From Streptococcus oralis (GTDB taxonomy: Bacteria; Bacillota; Bacilli; Lactobacillales; Streptococcaceae): DNA of 64,000 bases. The notes beneath the pieces were generated by a model. It was not told where the DNA came from. It saw only the letters and a program-made list of their open reading frames with translations, and did not search any database. The DNA lies in contig NZ_CP094226.1 of NCBI RefSeq assembly GCF_022749195.1, forward strand, positions 1,080,001 to 1,144,000, given 5' to 3'. Of the stretch, positions 45,267-56,356 are shown one piece after another; position 1 is the first letter of the stretch, and the number at the start of each line of letters is the position of its first letter. Both the position numbers and the translations under genes were made by a program.

Positions 45267-47519
45267 TTAGTCTTTCCAACCAAGTTTGCTATTGATGGTC
45301 ATCATGATGCTAGCTATTTTCTCACCCCAGTATGGATCAGAAGCATAGCGAACATTCATTCCGGTTGCTTTATTTCCAAGGTGGTCTCTGCCATAGTCGA
45401 TGTAATTCTCACGAATCCACTTGGCCGCTCCAAGGATTCCTTTATCCACATTATCAAAACTCTTGGCTGAGAGATATGGGCTCGTATCATAAGCAGCAAT
45501 ACCAAAGAAGTTATTCTTATCTCTGGCAATTTGACTGCGACCCCAAGCACTTTCAAGGGCACTATGTGCCATCAAGTAAAGGGCATTGACACCGTAGCGT
45601 TCCTCAGCTTCTTTGAAAGTCGCTCCTTTACCTGCGAGAGGACTATCCTGCAAGTTCATCATCGAATACAGTTTATCCAACTCAGCTGCACTATAATTAC
45701 TTGGTTCTCTCAAGTTTTTATAGAGGAAAAGATTTTTAATGGTAAAGCCATCAAAATGCTCCCCGTCAGTTGAGTAGTACTTCTTACCAATAACCATAGC
45801 AGATGTGTGTGGAGCTACTTTGATACTCGTGTATGGAGAGAGTTCATGGTAGAGGAATTTCCCATCACTAGTATAATGAGGGATAAACTCGCTACCTTCA
45901 TCTACTGCTGTCAAATCACTTTGATTCATATAGCCAGACAAGCCAGAAATCGAAACTGCAAGTCGGCCGCCTTTTCGCGTCGAGCTATCCAGTGAAACAA
46001 TGCTTCCTTGGTTAATGTAACTCAAGATTTCTCCAGATGCACTATAGACATAGGCTGTGATTGGTTTAACTTTGTAATATTTGGTTTTATCCGCAACATG
46101 CCATCTACCAGAAGCATCCAAGGTATGACCATCTACAGTTTCATTTTTTGCCATATAACCGCCTGATTTAAGGTAGTACCATGATTGGTCGGATGAATCG
46201 TAGATTAATTCTTTCTCAGCCATCTTTCCATTTGACTTGAGGTAGAACCAATTGTTCTTGTACCATACCCACTCACTCGCAGCCATATAACCACCAGATT
46301 TGAGATAGTAGTAACCATTATCCCAGAGCCATTCTTTATTGGCATAATTTCCATCAGAGTTGATATAGAACCAAGAGTTATAATTCTTGTCAAAGAGCCA
46401 CCCTTTGCCAGCTTTTGCTCCACTGCTCGTCACATAACTGCGGTCAATCCAAGTTTCCGTAGAGAGGTAGCCGCCTGATTTGAAATGGTAATCCTTACCT
46501 TTGATAGTTTGCCAACCTTTTTCAGCATAGGTTCCGTCAGCTTTCAAGTAAAACCAAGAGTTATAATTCTTGTCAAAGAGCCATTCCGATTTCAATTTAG
46601 CTCCACTTTTAGCAACATAGAAGCGATCAATCCAGCGCTCGGTAGAAAGATACCCACCTGATTTGAAATGGTAATCTTTTTCTTTAATCGTTTCCCAGCT
46701 TTTTTCGGCATAGGTTCCGTCAGCTTTCAAGTAAAACCAAGCATCATAATTCTTATCAAAGAGCCATTCCGATTTCAATTTAGCTCCACTCTTCGCAACA
46801 TAGAAGCGATCAATCCAACGCTCGGTAGAAAGATAGCCGCCTGATTTAAAATGGTAGTCCTTCCCATCTATGGTTAACCAGCCATTTTCAGCATAGGTAC
46901 CATCTTGTTGAATGTAGAACCAACTGCTATAGTTGTCATCATAAATCCAGGCTTGTTTAACCTTATGACCATTTTCTGATATATAATTCTTACCAAGCCA
47001 AGCATTTTTCAGCATTTTACCTTGTGAATTGATGTAGTACTGGTTCTCCCCTTGAGTAATCCACTCATCTTTGGCCATTTTCCCGTCTTCTTTAAGGTAA
47101 TATTTTTCCTGACCTTGTTGAATCCATTCGTTTTGAGCTTTCTGACCATCAGACTTGAGATAATACCAGGATTCTTGTTCCTGATTAAATACCCACTGTT
47201 CCTTGGCTTTAGTACCACTTTCAGTCACATAGTACTGGCCAACCCACGTTTTCGTAGCTAATTTTCCAACTTCGGTAAAATAGTAATCCTTACCACCAAC
47301 AGTCAGCCAGCCGTTCTCAGCACGATTTCCATCAGCTGTTAAATAAAACCAGGCCTGTTGCGTTTGGTCATAGATCCATTGGTTGGTTGCTGGTTTCCCG
47401 TCTGCTTTGAGGTAGGTCTTTCCTTGCCAAGTCCCCTCTTCTGCTTTTGCTGTTTCCACTACAGTAAAAAAACACCCCAATAAGCCAGCACTTACTAGGG
47501 CCACTTTCCATCGTTTCAT
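45267..47519 (-). CDS. lytB: Choline-binding endo-beta-N-acetylglucosaminidase LytB
   Basis: Hydrolase that separates daughter cells after division. 750 residues: signal peptide about 1-26 (AKA-E), then about twenty choline-binding repeats of 20-24 residues (W/Y-rich: GWLTVGGKDYYF, EWLFDKNYNSWFYLK) in the N-terminal two thirds, and the catalytic C-terminus: an SH3b-like domain (VKPITAYVYSASGEILSYI), a WW-type linker and the GH73 domain with SALESAWGRSQIARDKNNFFGI, where Glu is catalytic. Two 60-odd-residue units in the repeats are nearly identical at DNA level. Longer than the pneumococcal homologue as I remember it. Confidence 0.95.
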   Translation of the reverse strand: MKRWKVALVSAGLLGCFFTVVETAKAEEGTWQGKTYLKADGKPATNQWIYDQTQQAWFYLTADGNRAENGWLTVGGKDYYFTEVGKLATKTWVGQYYVTESGTKAKEQWVFNQEQESWYYLKSDGQKAQNEWIQQGQEKYYLKEDGKMAKDEWITQGENQYYINSQGKMLKNAWLGKNYISENGHKVKQAWIYDDNYSSWFYIQQDGTYAENGWLTIDGKDYHFKSGGYLSTERWIDRFYVAKSGAKLKSEWLFDKNYDAWFYLKADGTYAEKSWETIKEKDYHFKSGGYLSTERWIDRFYVAKSGAKLKSEWLFDKNYNSWFYLKADGTYAEKGWQTIKGKDYHFKSGGYLSTETWIDRSYVTSSGAKAGKGWLFDKNYNSWFYINSDGNYANKEWLWDNGYYYLKSGGYMAASEWVWYKNNWFYLKSNGKMAEKELIYDSSDQSWYYLKSGGYMAKNETVDGHTLDASGRWHVADKTKYYKVKPITAYVYSASGEILSYINQGSIVSLDSSTRKGGRLAVSISGLSGYMNQSDLTAVDEGSEFIPHYTSDGKFLYHELSPYTSIKVAPHTSAMVIGKKYYSTDGEHFDGFTIKNLFLYKNLREPSNYSAAELDKLYSMMNLQDSPLAGKGATFKEAEERYGVNALYLMAHSALESAWGRSQIARDKNNFFGIAAYDTSPYLSAKSFDNVDKGILGAAKWIRENYIDYGRDHLGNKATGMNVRYASDPYWGEKIASIMMTINSKLGWKD

Positions 47520-47550
47520 TTAAATGCTCCAATAACGTTTTCTAATCCCT

Positions 47551-47559
47551 ATTGTAACA
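47551..47559 (-). promoter_or_regulatory. lytB promoter (extended -10)
   Basis: TGTTACAAT on the minus strand (47559-47551), 32 bases from the lytB ATG. No clear -35. Confidence 0.5.
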
Positions 47560-47588
47560 TAGTTAATCGACGGAAATATTACAAATTG

Positions 47589-49379
<1,791 letters not shown>

Positions 49380-49412
49380 GACTTTTCCTCCTTAAATTTA
49401 AGGGGACCAGAT

Positions 49413-49538
49413 AAAGAAAAGACCTTGCTAATGCAAGGCCTCAGTTAGGTTAGGCTAGAACTCATGCGCACACTTAAAAAGTCTCCACAGAGAGTCCCCT
49501 ATCCCTTTTATCTGACACCTTGTGAGTCTCTCTGGACT
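49413..49538 (-). promoter_or_regulatory. PyrR-dependent attenuator leader of pyrK-pyrD
   Basis: The minus-strand leader holds AGTCCAGAGAGACT (49538-49525), the conserved PyrR-binding loop, followed by an antiterminator region (GGGGACTCTCTGTGGAGACT) and an intrinsic terminator CCTTGC-ATTA-GCAAGG plus TCTTTTCTTT (about 49438-49413), 34 bases before the pyrK ATG. With UMP the PyrR protein stabilises the anti-antiterminator and stops transcription. Confidence 0.85.
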
Positions 49539-49562
49539 CCCCTTAAAGGTTAAATTTGTATT

Positions 49563-49591
49563 AGTATACTCTTTCAAAGAAAAAAAGTCAA
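49563..49591 (-). promoter_or_regulatory. pyrK-pyrD promoter
   Basis: TTGACT at 49591-49586 and TATACT at 49568-49563, spacer 17 bases, minus strand. The -35 box lies within the right arm of the gloA terminator. Confidence 0.85.
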
Positions 49592-49618
49592 GTAGAAAAC
49601 GAACATTCTACTTGACTT
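49574..49618 (-). terminator. Terminator after gloA
   Basis: A 13-bp perfect stem AAGTCAAGTAGAA (49585-49597) and TTCTACTTGACTT (49606-49618), followed on the minus strand by TTTTTTCTTT. It overlaps the pyr promoter -35. Confidence 0.9.
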
Positions 49619-49625
49619 CACTGGA

Positions 49626-50006
49626 TTATTTTTCACGAATGACTTCGACCTTGTAGCCATCAGGATCCTTGACAAAGTAATAGTTTGGTTGAGTTCCTGG
49701 AAGTCCATTAGGGGCTGTAACCTCATAGCCTTTCGCGCTATGTTCTTGATGAAGTGCCTCAAGATCAGGTGTACTGAGGGCGATATGGGCAAAACCATCT
49801 CCTACCACGTAAGGACCGTGGTCATAGTTATAGGTCAATTCCAACTCGTAGTCATCCCCCTCAAGTCCCAGATAGACAATGGTGAAAGCATGATCTGGAA
49901 AATCTCTGCGACGCAATTCTTTAAAACCAAAAGCATCTTGATAAAAAGCGATTGATTTTTCAAGGTTTTCTACTCGCAAGCAAGTGTGTAGCATTTTTGA
50001 AGCCAT
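49626..50006 (-). CDS. gloA: Lactoylglutathione lyase / glyoxalase I family protein
   Basis: Metal-dependent enzyme detoxifying methylglyoxal. 126 residues in two beta-alpha-beta-beta-beta modules: MLHTCLRVENLEKSIAFYQDAFGF and GFAHIALSTPDLEALHQEH, with metal ligands His and Glu in LHTCLRV, LELTYN, FAHIALS and KVEVIRE. ATG 50006 (MASKMLHTC) has AGAGG eight bases upstream; an ATG at 50024 has none. Downstream terminator at 49574-49618. Confidence 0.9.
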   Translation of the reverse strand: MASKMLHTCLRVENLEKSIAFYQDAFGFKELRRRDFPDHAFTIVYLGLEGDDYELELTYNYDHGPYVVGDGFAHIALSTPDLEALHQEHSAKGYEVTAPNGLPGTQPNYYFVKDPDGYKVEVIREK

Positions 50007-50103
50007 TTTCATTACCTCTTTCATTTTAATAGTTCCATTATACCTTTATTCAGGAAAATTTACTAGAAACTTGAACTAGAGTCCTCTTCTCTACGCTTTC
50101 ATT

Positions 50104-53100
50104 CTAAGCAGCACTTTTACGATTTTCCTTGCGTATATTGCGAATAAGGAAAAGCATGATAAGGACAAAAAGTCCCTCGAGGAAGTAGAACGTAAATTCG
50201 CTGTTCATGATTAGTAAGTCTTTGTAATGATAGTTATTACCGAAAACTGAATTTGGTGCAAATAGGATTCGGAACAGTCTTCTTAGGAAAATAAAGATCT
50301 GCAAGCCATAAATCATAAAGACCTTCTTCACACCAATCATGAAGCCTTGATCCTTTGTAAAATAAGACAAGGCGATTCCATTTAACAAGAGAATAACCGT
50401 TATGGCTAGAGTCTCATTTCGTAGAATAGTTGGATCAAAGATGTCTAAACGGCTGTGAATATATGGCAACGTTTGAAAGAGTAGAATTCCCAAGATTGCT
50501 GGTATGAAAATTTTCTTCAGAGATGGTGGAAATCCAGGACTAAATCTTGTAAAAGACAAGCAAATCACAAGGATTGCAAAAATATGGAAGTAAGCTATGG
50601 CAACTCCTGAAATAGTCTGGCTTCGATTTACCAAAGCAGAAAGAAAACCAGCAGAAAGAAAGATACCGATAGGAATCAGCTTATCCAAAGAATAATCCCA
50701 CTTCAGCCCCTGACTCACTTGGAAGCCATCGATGAGACAGAAAAATGTAATGAACATAAGGGCACCGATGAGGCCAAACGGTAAGGATGGAAGGACCAGG
50801 GTTAATAACAAGATTAGTAGGAACCATGGATGGGGGCTGTAGTAGAATTTTCGTTTTTCCCCCCTAGCAGTCACTCCTTCCTCAATCGGTGTTTTCCTTA
50901 ATTTTAGCATATAGACGTAAAAGAGAGACAACATACCAGCATGGACCCATGAATTATAACCAGGTCGCTCTATAATACTGAGTAGCAAACTTACAATCGT
51001 AAAGAGGCTAAAGAATATCTGTAGAAACTTATTTTTAAAGACCTGTCTTTTTTTCCAATCCAAGTAAGAGTGCTTAGCCTTTGGATGACTAAGTTCATAG
51101 GCATAGGCTGTCATCTCTTCTAGTTTCTGGTCTGTCTCTTCCGTCATCATTTGGCTAGCCATTTTAGAGGTCGAAAAAGGAGTTAAAACATATCTCAAGA
51201 GCTCGCCGTCTGTAAACCGATGGTACTCCTTATAGATCTGTTGAAGCAAAACCGTTAGAATGCGTGGTCTTCCTTTAAAGTAGCTTCTCCACTTCTCCCA
51301 ATCATTGATATCTTCATCGCACTTAGTGAGCTTATCTATATAAAGATAACCTTCATTGTACCAGTAATCAAAATTTTCCTTTTTGTCTAGTTCATACTCC
51401 TCTACCACTGAAGGATAGGAATGGATACTCTTCCAGAAATGGAGTTTTTTCAGGTAAGGATTTGATTCCTCATCACTGTAACACTCCACAAATTGGAAAA
51501 CAAGGGCTAACACTTTCGCATTGGTTAAAGGATAGACGTCCACCTTTTCTAACAAATCAAGTAGGTGCGTGTGATCTTTGACTGATTCAAAAAGGTATTG
51601 CCAATCACGTAACAGTTTGTACTCGTCTTCATAGTGAGCATGAAGCAACTCATAGAAGGCTGCCTCAACTTCATCTGGATTATCTAGAGAGTAGTGACTA
51701 AAGTCAACGTTTTCTCCCAGCTCCCCTTTTACTTTGTCTAAGTAATCAGCCAAGTCATTCAAGAGTGGATAATCCTCTTCAAATATGACTTGTCGGTTTT
51801 TTTCAAGAATATAGGTTAAAACGGGCACGCTCTTGATTATCTGACGATTTTGATTTACTTGATCTAAGACCATAAAGCTCAGATAGGGGTGCTTGAAAAA
51901 CTCTATCCAAGAGCTCAATTGATTTGCTTTGTTAGAATCCTGGAGAATTTCTTGGCAAAGTTGATAAGAATAATAGAATTCTTCAGTGGCTTCATGGGCG
52001 CTTTCAAGCGAACTGCCTTCCTCTTCTGCTATAGCTCTTTTAACCTTCCAATACTTCAGTTTATAGTAATAGCCCCAGTACTTAAAGTCAGGTATATAAT
52101 CTTCCAGCAAGGGAATGAGGATAGAGAATTGCTCTGGTTTGTTAAAAATATAAACATCCATTTCCTCTAAAACGGATTGAACAATGTCCATATCATATTG
52201 ATACTGATGAAAGAACTGACGCCACAGATGCTCTTGTTCCTCTTGGTTATAACCGTCATTTCCAACAATGCTTTCAACCGCATTTCGGATTAGATAGGTT
52301 CCTTCATTATAACCGCTAAAGTCAAGAGTAGACCTTGTTGTTCCTTCTTGCCCACGGTTCTCTTCATCACCAAACGTTTCAAAGTTGAGGGGACTCGCAG
52401 CTCTTTCTTCAGAATCTCCATTTAGCTGAACTTCCTCGTCATAGTCACTAAAGTCAAGGGTGGACTTTGGCTCATCCTCTTCTGCTTTAAACGTTTCAAA
52501 GTTGAGGGGACTCGCAGCTCTTTCTTCAGAATCTCCATTTAGCTGAACTTCCTCGTCATAGTCACTAAAGTCAAGGGTGGACTTTGGCTCATCCTCTTCT
52601 GCTTTAAACGTTTCAAAGTTGAGGGGACTCGCAGCTCTTTCTTCAGAATCTCCATTTAGCTGAACTTCCTCGTCATAGTCACTAAAGTCAAGGGTGGACT
52701 TTTGCTTATCCTCTTCTGCTTTATAGGTTTCAAAGTTAAAGGAATCGCTGGTTTTATCAGTTGATTGCTGATAATCACTGAAATCAAGACTAGATCTTTC
52801 AGACTCTTCGTTCTCAGTCTTTGTTTCTTCAGTCAAGTTTTCAAAGTTGAGACTAGAGTTAGGCTTTCCATTCGTCTCTTCTTCAAGTTCAGTAGCTTCT
52901 TGGGAGTCACTCGCTTTTCTTAGACTATTTTCTGGTCTCGTTTTTCTAGACCTCGCATAAGTCAAGGCTTTTTGGTAAGCTTCAACAATTTCTTGGTAAA
53001 TTTCTGGTTGGTCTTCTGGGTGATAGAGCCGAACCAGTTCAGCATAACGCCTTCTAATAAGCTTGACGTCAGTCGTTGGCTCTATCCCTAAAGTTTCCCA

Positions 53101-53109
53101 TATATTCAT
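50104..53109 (-). CDS. J-like-domain membrane protein with tandem acidic repeats
   Basis: 1001 residues, not a named protein. Residues about 1-60 are a J-like domain (MNIWETLGIEPTTDVKLIRRRY ... LVRLYHPEDQPEIYQEIVEAY), but the HPD tripeptide is HPE. An acidic linker follows with LxFS/ET-type motifs (LDFSDY, LNFETF) and, at about residues 123-243, exact 39-residue repeats. The middle (about 290-690) is helical; the end (about 700-1000) has about nine to ten membrane segments. It is 13 bases downstream of an Hsp70 gene, so it is the probable co-chaperone that brings Hsp70 to the membrane (inference). Confidence 0.8.
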   Translation of the reverse strand: MNIWETLGIEPTTDVKLIRRRYAELVRLYHPEDQPEIYQEIVEAYQKALTYARSRKTRPENSLRKASDSQEATELEEETNGKPNSSLNFENLTEETKTENEESERSSLDFSDYQQSTDKTSDSFNFETYKAEEDKQKSTLDFSDYDEEVQLNGDSEERAASPLNFETFKAEEDEPKSTLDFSDYDEEVQLNGDSEERAASPLNFETFKAEEDEPKSTLDFSDYDEEVQLNGDSEERAASPLNFETFGDEENRGQEGTTRSTLDFSGYNEGTYLIRNAVESIVGNDGYNQEEQEHLWRQFFHQYQYDMDIVQSVLEEMDVYIFNKPEQFSILIPLLEDYIPDFKYWGYYYKLKYWKVKRAIAEEEGSSLESAHEATEEFYYSYQLCQEILQDSNKANQLSSWIEFFKHPYLSFMVLDQVNQNRQIIKSVPVLTYILEKNRQVIFEEDYPLLNDLADYLDKVKGELGENVDFSHYSLDNPDEVEAAFYELLHAHYEDEYKLLRDWQYLFESVKDHTHLLDLLEKVDVYPLTNAKVLALVFQFVECYSDEESNPYLKKLHFWKSIHSYPSVVEEYELDKKENFDYWYNEGYLYIDKLTKCDEDINDWEKWRSYFKGRPRILTVLLQQIYKEYHRFTDGELLRYVLTPFSTSKMASQMMTEETDQKLEEMTAYAYELSHPKAKHSYLDWKKRQVFKNKFLQIFFSLFTIVSLLLSIIERPGYNSWVHAGMLSLFYVYMLKLRKTPIEEGVTARGEKRKFYYSPHPWFLLILLLTLVLPSLPFGLIGALMFITFFCLIDGFQVSQGLKWDYSLDKLIPIGIFLSAGFLSALVNRSQTISGVAIAYFHIFAILVICLSFTRFSPGFPPSLKKIFIPAILGILLFQTLPYIHSRLDIFDPTILRNETLAITVILLLNGIALSYFTKDQGFMIGVKKVFMIYGLQIFIFLRRLFRILFAPNSVFGNNYHYKDLLIMNSEFTFYFLEGLFVLIMLFLIRNIRKENRKSAA
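52384..52734 (-). repeat. Three exact 117-bp tandem repeats in the J-like protein
   Basis: The repeat unit (beginning with GTTGAGGGGACTCGCAGCTC on the plus strand) recurs with a period of 117 bases (anchors at 52387, 52504 and 52621), giving 39 residues per copy; copies are nearly identical, so expansion or contraction by recombination is expected and stays in frame. Confidence 0.9.
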
Positions 53110-53122
53110 AAGGTCTCCTCTT

Positions 53123-54787
53123 TTACAGTCCTCGCTCTAAGAAGTCTAAATAGTTTGAAAATGATTGATAGAGTTTTGGCAAATGATAAACAGATGCTTG
53201 ACTGACCTCTTCTTCAAATCGTCTAGTTTCAGCCATTAGCTCATCTCTTCTTCTCCCCAAGAGCATACTGTACACACGATTCGCTTTTTCAATCAAGAAA
53301 CGATAAACCTCTGTTTCTTGAGCATTGATCTTATAGCGAGTCAACTCTGCTTGCTTAGCCTTGATTTCCTTTTCTGTCAGAGTAACACTATCTTGGAGAA
53401 TAACATGACTAAAGACTTCCTGTGTTGAATCAATTTTCACTTCGACATCCAAAATCCCATTTAAATCATAGGTAAATCGAACTGTGAAACTTTCATTTAC
53501 TCTAGTATTCACAGGGACGGGAACTTCTAATTCTCCTAGAAACAGGTTTTGTGATGCCTTCATCATCTCACCTTGATAGACCTTTATCTTGACTTGGCTC
53601 TGTCCCAATTCAGCCGTATAGTACTGCTCAATACGTGAGGCAGGGAGGGTAGAATTTCGCTCAATAATCGGCGAAAAACGGTCTCCAACTATCTCAATCC
53701 CCAGAGTAAAAGGACAAATATCAGACAGCAACAAATCTCGTATCTCACCCTGACGTTCTTTGATTCCTGCTAGGAGAGCACAACCTCTCGCTATCATCCG
53801 ATCGGGATCATCAGATACCTGAACCATTTGATTGATGCAGTAGGATAAAAAGTCCTGAACCAAGCGGAGTTTCGAAGTCCCACCAACAAGAACAAAATTA
53901 TCAGATGACACATAGCTATAGCGTGCATCCATCAAGGCACGGTCCAAAACAGCTTTAACACGAGCGAGCAGCGGTTGACAAAGCTCATAAAAGCGCTGGT
54001 AGCTCAAGTCTAAAGAGTATTCCTGATCTTGGTCCATCACTGTCATCTTCACTTCTTCTTTATCATTCAGTTCCAGCTTTGTCTTTTCAGCCTGTACCAA
54101 AATTTTACTATAAAATTCACGGGAAATAGTATCTTTAGTTAATTGATTGGAGGCTAAAAATTCCTCTGCAATAGCCGCAGTGAAGTCTTCTCCCCCCAAG
54201 CGATTGTCCCCTGCGATCGAGACGATTTCGACGATGTTATCAAATAGCTCTACAACTGAAATATCCAGAGTGCCACCACCAAAATCGACTACAATAAAAG
54301 ATTGATCTTCTTGATTTGCCATGGATCTTTTAGCAAGTGCAGCTGCGGAAGGTTCATTGATAATCCGATCAATCTGAACTCCTGCAAATTTCCCTGCTAG
54401 TTTGGTCGCATAGCGTTGAGCATCGTTGAAATAGGCTGGAACACTGACAATCACTTCCTCAACCTTTTCTCCAAGATAAGTCTCTGCATCGTCTACCAAC
54501 TTTCGAATGATAAAAGAGCTCAATTCTTCAGCCTTATATGCTCGATTTCCTAGTGTCAACTCATGCTTGGTCCCCATAAAACGCTTGAACTGTGAAACCG
54601 TCTTATCTGGGTAAGTCACCAAGCGTTCCTTGGCAATTTTTCCAACAATAATCTCATCATTGTCATCTAAAGCCACAACAGAAGGAGTCAAATACTCACC
54701 AAAAGCATTGGGAATCAACTTGACCTGGCCATCTTGGTATACCCCTACTAAAGAATTAGTCGTTCCTAAATCAATACCTACTATCAT
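53123..54787 (-). CDS. Hsp70 family chaperone (DnaK-like)
   Basis: 554 residues, second Hsp70-type gene in addition to the usual dnaK, which is not in the window. The N-terminal ATPase has phosphate-1 GIDLGTTNSLVGVY (4-17), phosphate-2 FIVVDFGGGTLDISVV (about 167-182) and adenosine loop FVLVGGTSKLRLVQDFL near 303; PAYFNDAQRYATKLAG is the connect region. A shortened substrate-binding part follows, with no long lid: it ends at SNYLDFLERGL. It precedes the J-like membrane protein, so the two form a two-gene chaperone unit of unknown client. Confidence 0.88.
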   Translation of the reverse strand: MIVGIDLGTTNSLVGVYQDGQVKLIPNAFGEYLTPSVVALDDNDEIIVGKIAKERLVTYPDKTVSQFKRFMGTKHELTLGNRAYKAEELSSFIIRKLVDDAETYLGEKVEEVIVSVPAYFNDAQRYATKLAGKFAGVQIDRIINEPSAAALAKRSMANQEDQSFIVVDFGGGTLDISVVELFDNIVEIVSIAGDNRLGGEDFTAAIAEEFLASNQLTKDTISREFYSKILVQAEKTKLELNDKEEVKMTVMDQDQEYSLDLSYQRFYELCQPLLARVKAVLDRALMDARYSYVSSDNFVLVGGTSKLRLVQDFLSYCINQMVQVSDDPDRMIARGCALLAGIKERQGEIRDLLLSDICPFTLGIEIVGDRFSPIIERNSTLPASRIEQYYTAELGQSQVKIKVYQGEMMKASQNLFLGELEVPVPVNTRVNESFTVRFTYDLNGILDVEVKIDSTQEVFSHVILQDSVTLTEKEIKAKQAELTRYKINAQETEVYRFLIEKANRVYSMLLGRRRDELMAETRRFEEEVSQASVYHLPKLYQSFSNYLDFLERGL

Positions 54788-54822
54788 CTTCTTCTAACTC
54801 CAAATCTTTTTTAGATATTCCT

Positions 54823-54831
54823 ATTATACAG
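54823..54831 (-). promoter_or_regulatory. Promoter of the Hsp70/J-like unit
   Basis: TGTATAAT-type -10 (TATAAT at 54828-54823 preceded by CTG) about 40 bases before the Hsp70 ATG. No CIRCE inverted repeat was seen, so heat-shock control by HrcA is not evident. Confidence 0.55.
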
Positions 54832-54900
54832 GAAATATCCTATTTTCTTTGAAAAAATCTGTCATTTACTCTTTAAAATAGAAAATCGTTTAAGGAAAAT

Positions 54901-54953
54901 AAAAAAGTTTCACCCTACTCTTGCGGTAAAAACCACGAGAGTAAGAATGAAAC
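54901..54953 (-). terminator. Terminator after rplT
   Basis: Long imperfect stem GTTTCATTCTTACTCTCG with CAAGAGTAGGGTGAAAC followed by TTTTTT on the minus strand, ending the infC-rpmI-rplT operon. Confidence 0.85.
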
Positions 54954-54962
54954 AGTTTGTCA

Positions 54963-55322
54963 TTATTTACCAAGTTTTGCTTTCGCTGCATCTGCAAGAG
55001 CTGTGAAAGCTGCTGCATCGTTAACAGCTAAGTCAGCAAGCATTTTACGGTTAACTTCGATTTCAGCCAATTTCAAACCATGCATCAATTGTGAGTATGA
55101 AAGTCCGTTCAAACGAGCTGCCGCATTGATACGAGTGATCCACAATTTACGGAAGTCACGTTTTTTCTGACGACGGTCACGGTATGCATAGTAGTAAGAG
55201 TTCATTACTTGTTCTTTTGCAGTACGGAACAAGATGTGTTTAGCTCCATAGTAACCTTTTGCTAATTTAAGAATACGTTTACGACGTTTGCGTGATACAA
55301 CGCCACCTTTAACACGTGCCAT
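54963..55322 (-). CDS. rplT: Ribosomal protein L20
   Basis: 119-residue 50S protein, early assembly factor and the repressor of its own operon. Sequence starts [29 protein letters not shown], with [17 protein letters not shown] near residue 70. In Firmicutes L20 binds the infC leader and attenuates transcription. Follows rpmI by about 50 bases. Confidence 0.98.
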
Positions 55323-55373
55323 GTTTTATTTCCTCCAAATATTTCCTAGAATTGTTTACTTACTGTTAGGCTA

Positions 55374-55574
55374 TTATTTCAAGCGAGTAAGCATTGCTTT
55401 GATACGTTTGAAATCTCCTGAATGCACCATAGATGCTTTACGAAGATGACGACGTTGTTTCTTAGTTTTTCCGTGGAAACGGTGAGAAGTGTAAGCACGG
55501 AAACGTTTAAGTCCACCAGAACCTGTACGTTTGAAACGTTTAGCTGATGCGCGGTGTGTTTTTTGTTTTGGCAT
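55374..55574 (-). CDS. rpmI: Ribosomal protein L35
   Basis: 66-residue basic 50S protein: [21 protein letters not shown] at the start and [19 protein letters not shown] near residue 50. Sits between infC and rplT in the conserved order. Confidence 0.98.
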   Translation of the reverse strand: MPKQKTHRASAKRFKRTGSGGLKRFRAYTSHRFHGKTKKQRRHLRKASMVHSGDFKRIKAMLTRLK

Positions 55575-55606
55575 GATTTTTTCTCCTTTATTTAACTTTC
55601 TGACAA

Positions 55607-56128
55607 TTATTTTTTGTCAGTTGCTGGCGCCAACTGCATGAACATTTGGCGTCCATCCATCTTAGCTCGTTGTTCGATGATCGCAATATCTTGTGTTGCT
55701 TCAGCAAACTCGGCTAAAACTTTTGCACCAATCTCTTTATGGGTGATCATACGCCCTTTAAAGCGAATGGATACCTTAACTTTATTTCCTTTTTCAAGGA
55801 ACTTGCGTGCATTGCGAAGTTTCGTTTCGAAATCACCCTTATCGATAACTGGGCTCAAACGAACTTCTTTCACGGTCACAACGCTTTGTTTTTTGCGTTG
55901 TTCTTTTTGCTTTTTCTGGTACTCAAATTTGAACTTACCGTAGTCCATAATTTTAGCAACAGGCGGTTTTGCTTGGGGTTGAATCAATACTAAGTCAACA
56001 TTTGCACTATCAGCCAATGCTTGCGCTTCGCTGAGTGGCTTAATGCCTAGCTGTTCTCCCTCAAGACCGATCAAGCGAACTTCACGTACACGAATTTCAT
56101 CATTGATGAATAAGTCTTGCTTTGCTAT
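55607..56128 (-). CDS. infC: Translation initiation factor IF-3, probable AUA start
   Basis: Discriminates start codons and keeps ribosomal subunits apart. Core [22 protein letters not shown] and [20 protein letters not shown] are typical. The best ribosome site AGAGGTG lies six bases before an ATA codon at 56128, giving a 173-residue protein beginning (M)[10 protein letters not shown]. Noncanonical starts are characteristic of infC in many bacteria, where they allow self-control. Longer starts (TTG near 56164 or the ATG at 56194) lie inside the leader terminator and have no ribosome site. Confidence 0.88.
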   Translation of the reverse strand: MAKQDLFINDEIRVREVRLIGLEGEQLGIKPLSEAQALADSANVDLVLIQPQAKPPVAKIMDYGKFKFEYQKKQKEQRKKQSVVTVKEVRLSPVIDKGDFETKLRNARKFLEKGNKVKVSIRFKGRMITHKEIGAKVLAEFAEATQDIAIIEQRAKMDGRQMFMQLAPATDKK

Positions 56129-56321
56129 GGTTTTCACCTCTTTTTTATTATTAGAGAAAAACAAGAGCGGACTCGTAATGATACAAGCCCGCACGTTATG
56201 ATAGCGTTTCTTAGAAACTTTTCATCCGTAGGGCCAGGCAACTTGATGTCACAAGGCGAGAAGCTCTCACTTCTGCTTTTCTCAACTTTTATATGATACC
56301 AAGTTTTCTATCCCTTGTCAA
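56129..56321 (-). ncRNA. L20-type leader of infC-rpmI-rplT with promoter and attenuator
   Basis: Promoter TTGACA (56321-56316) and TATCAT (56298-56293) with 17-base spacer, minus strand. The transcript then carries a structured region (GAAGTGAGAGCTTCTC hairpin and CAAGTTGCCTGGCCC) and an intrinsic terminator, GCGGGCTTG ... CGAGTCCGC plus TCTTGTTTTTC (about 56195-56155), before the infC start. This is the organisation of the Firmicute L20 leader, an RNA mimic bound by L20. Confidence 0.85.
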
Positions 56322-56356
56322 GATAAAAAGTCAATTTTTCGAAAAGTTTGTCTATT

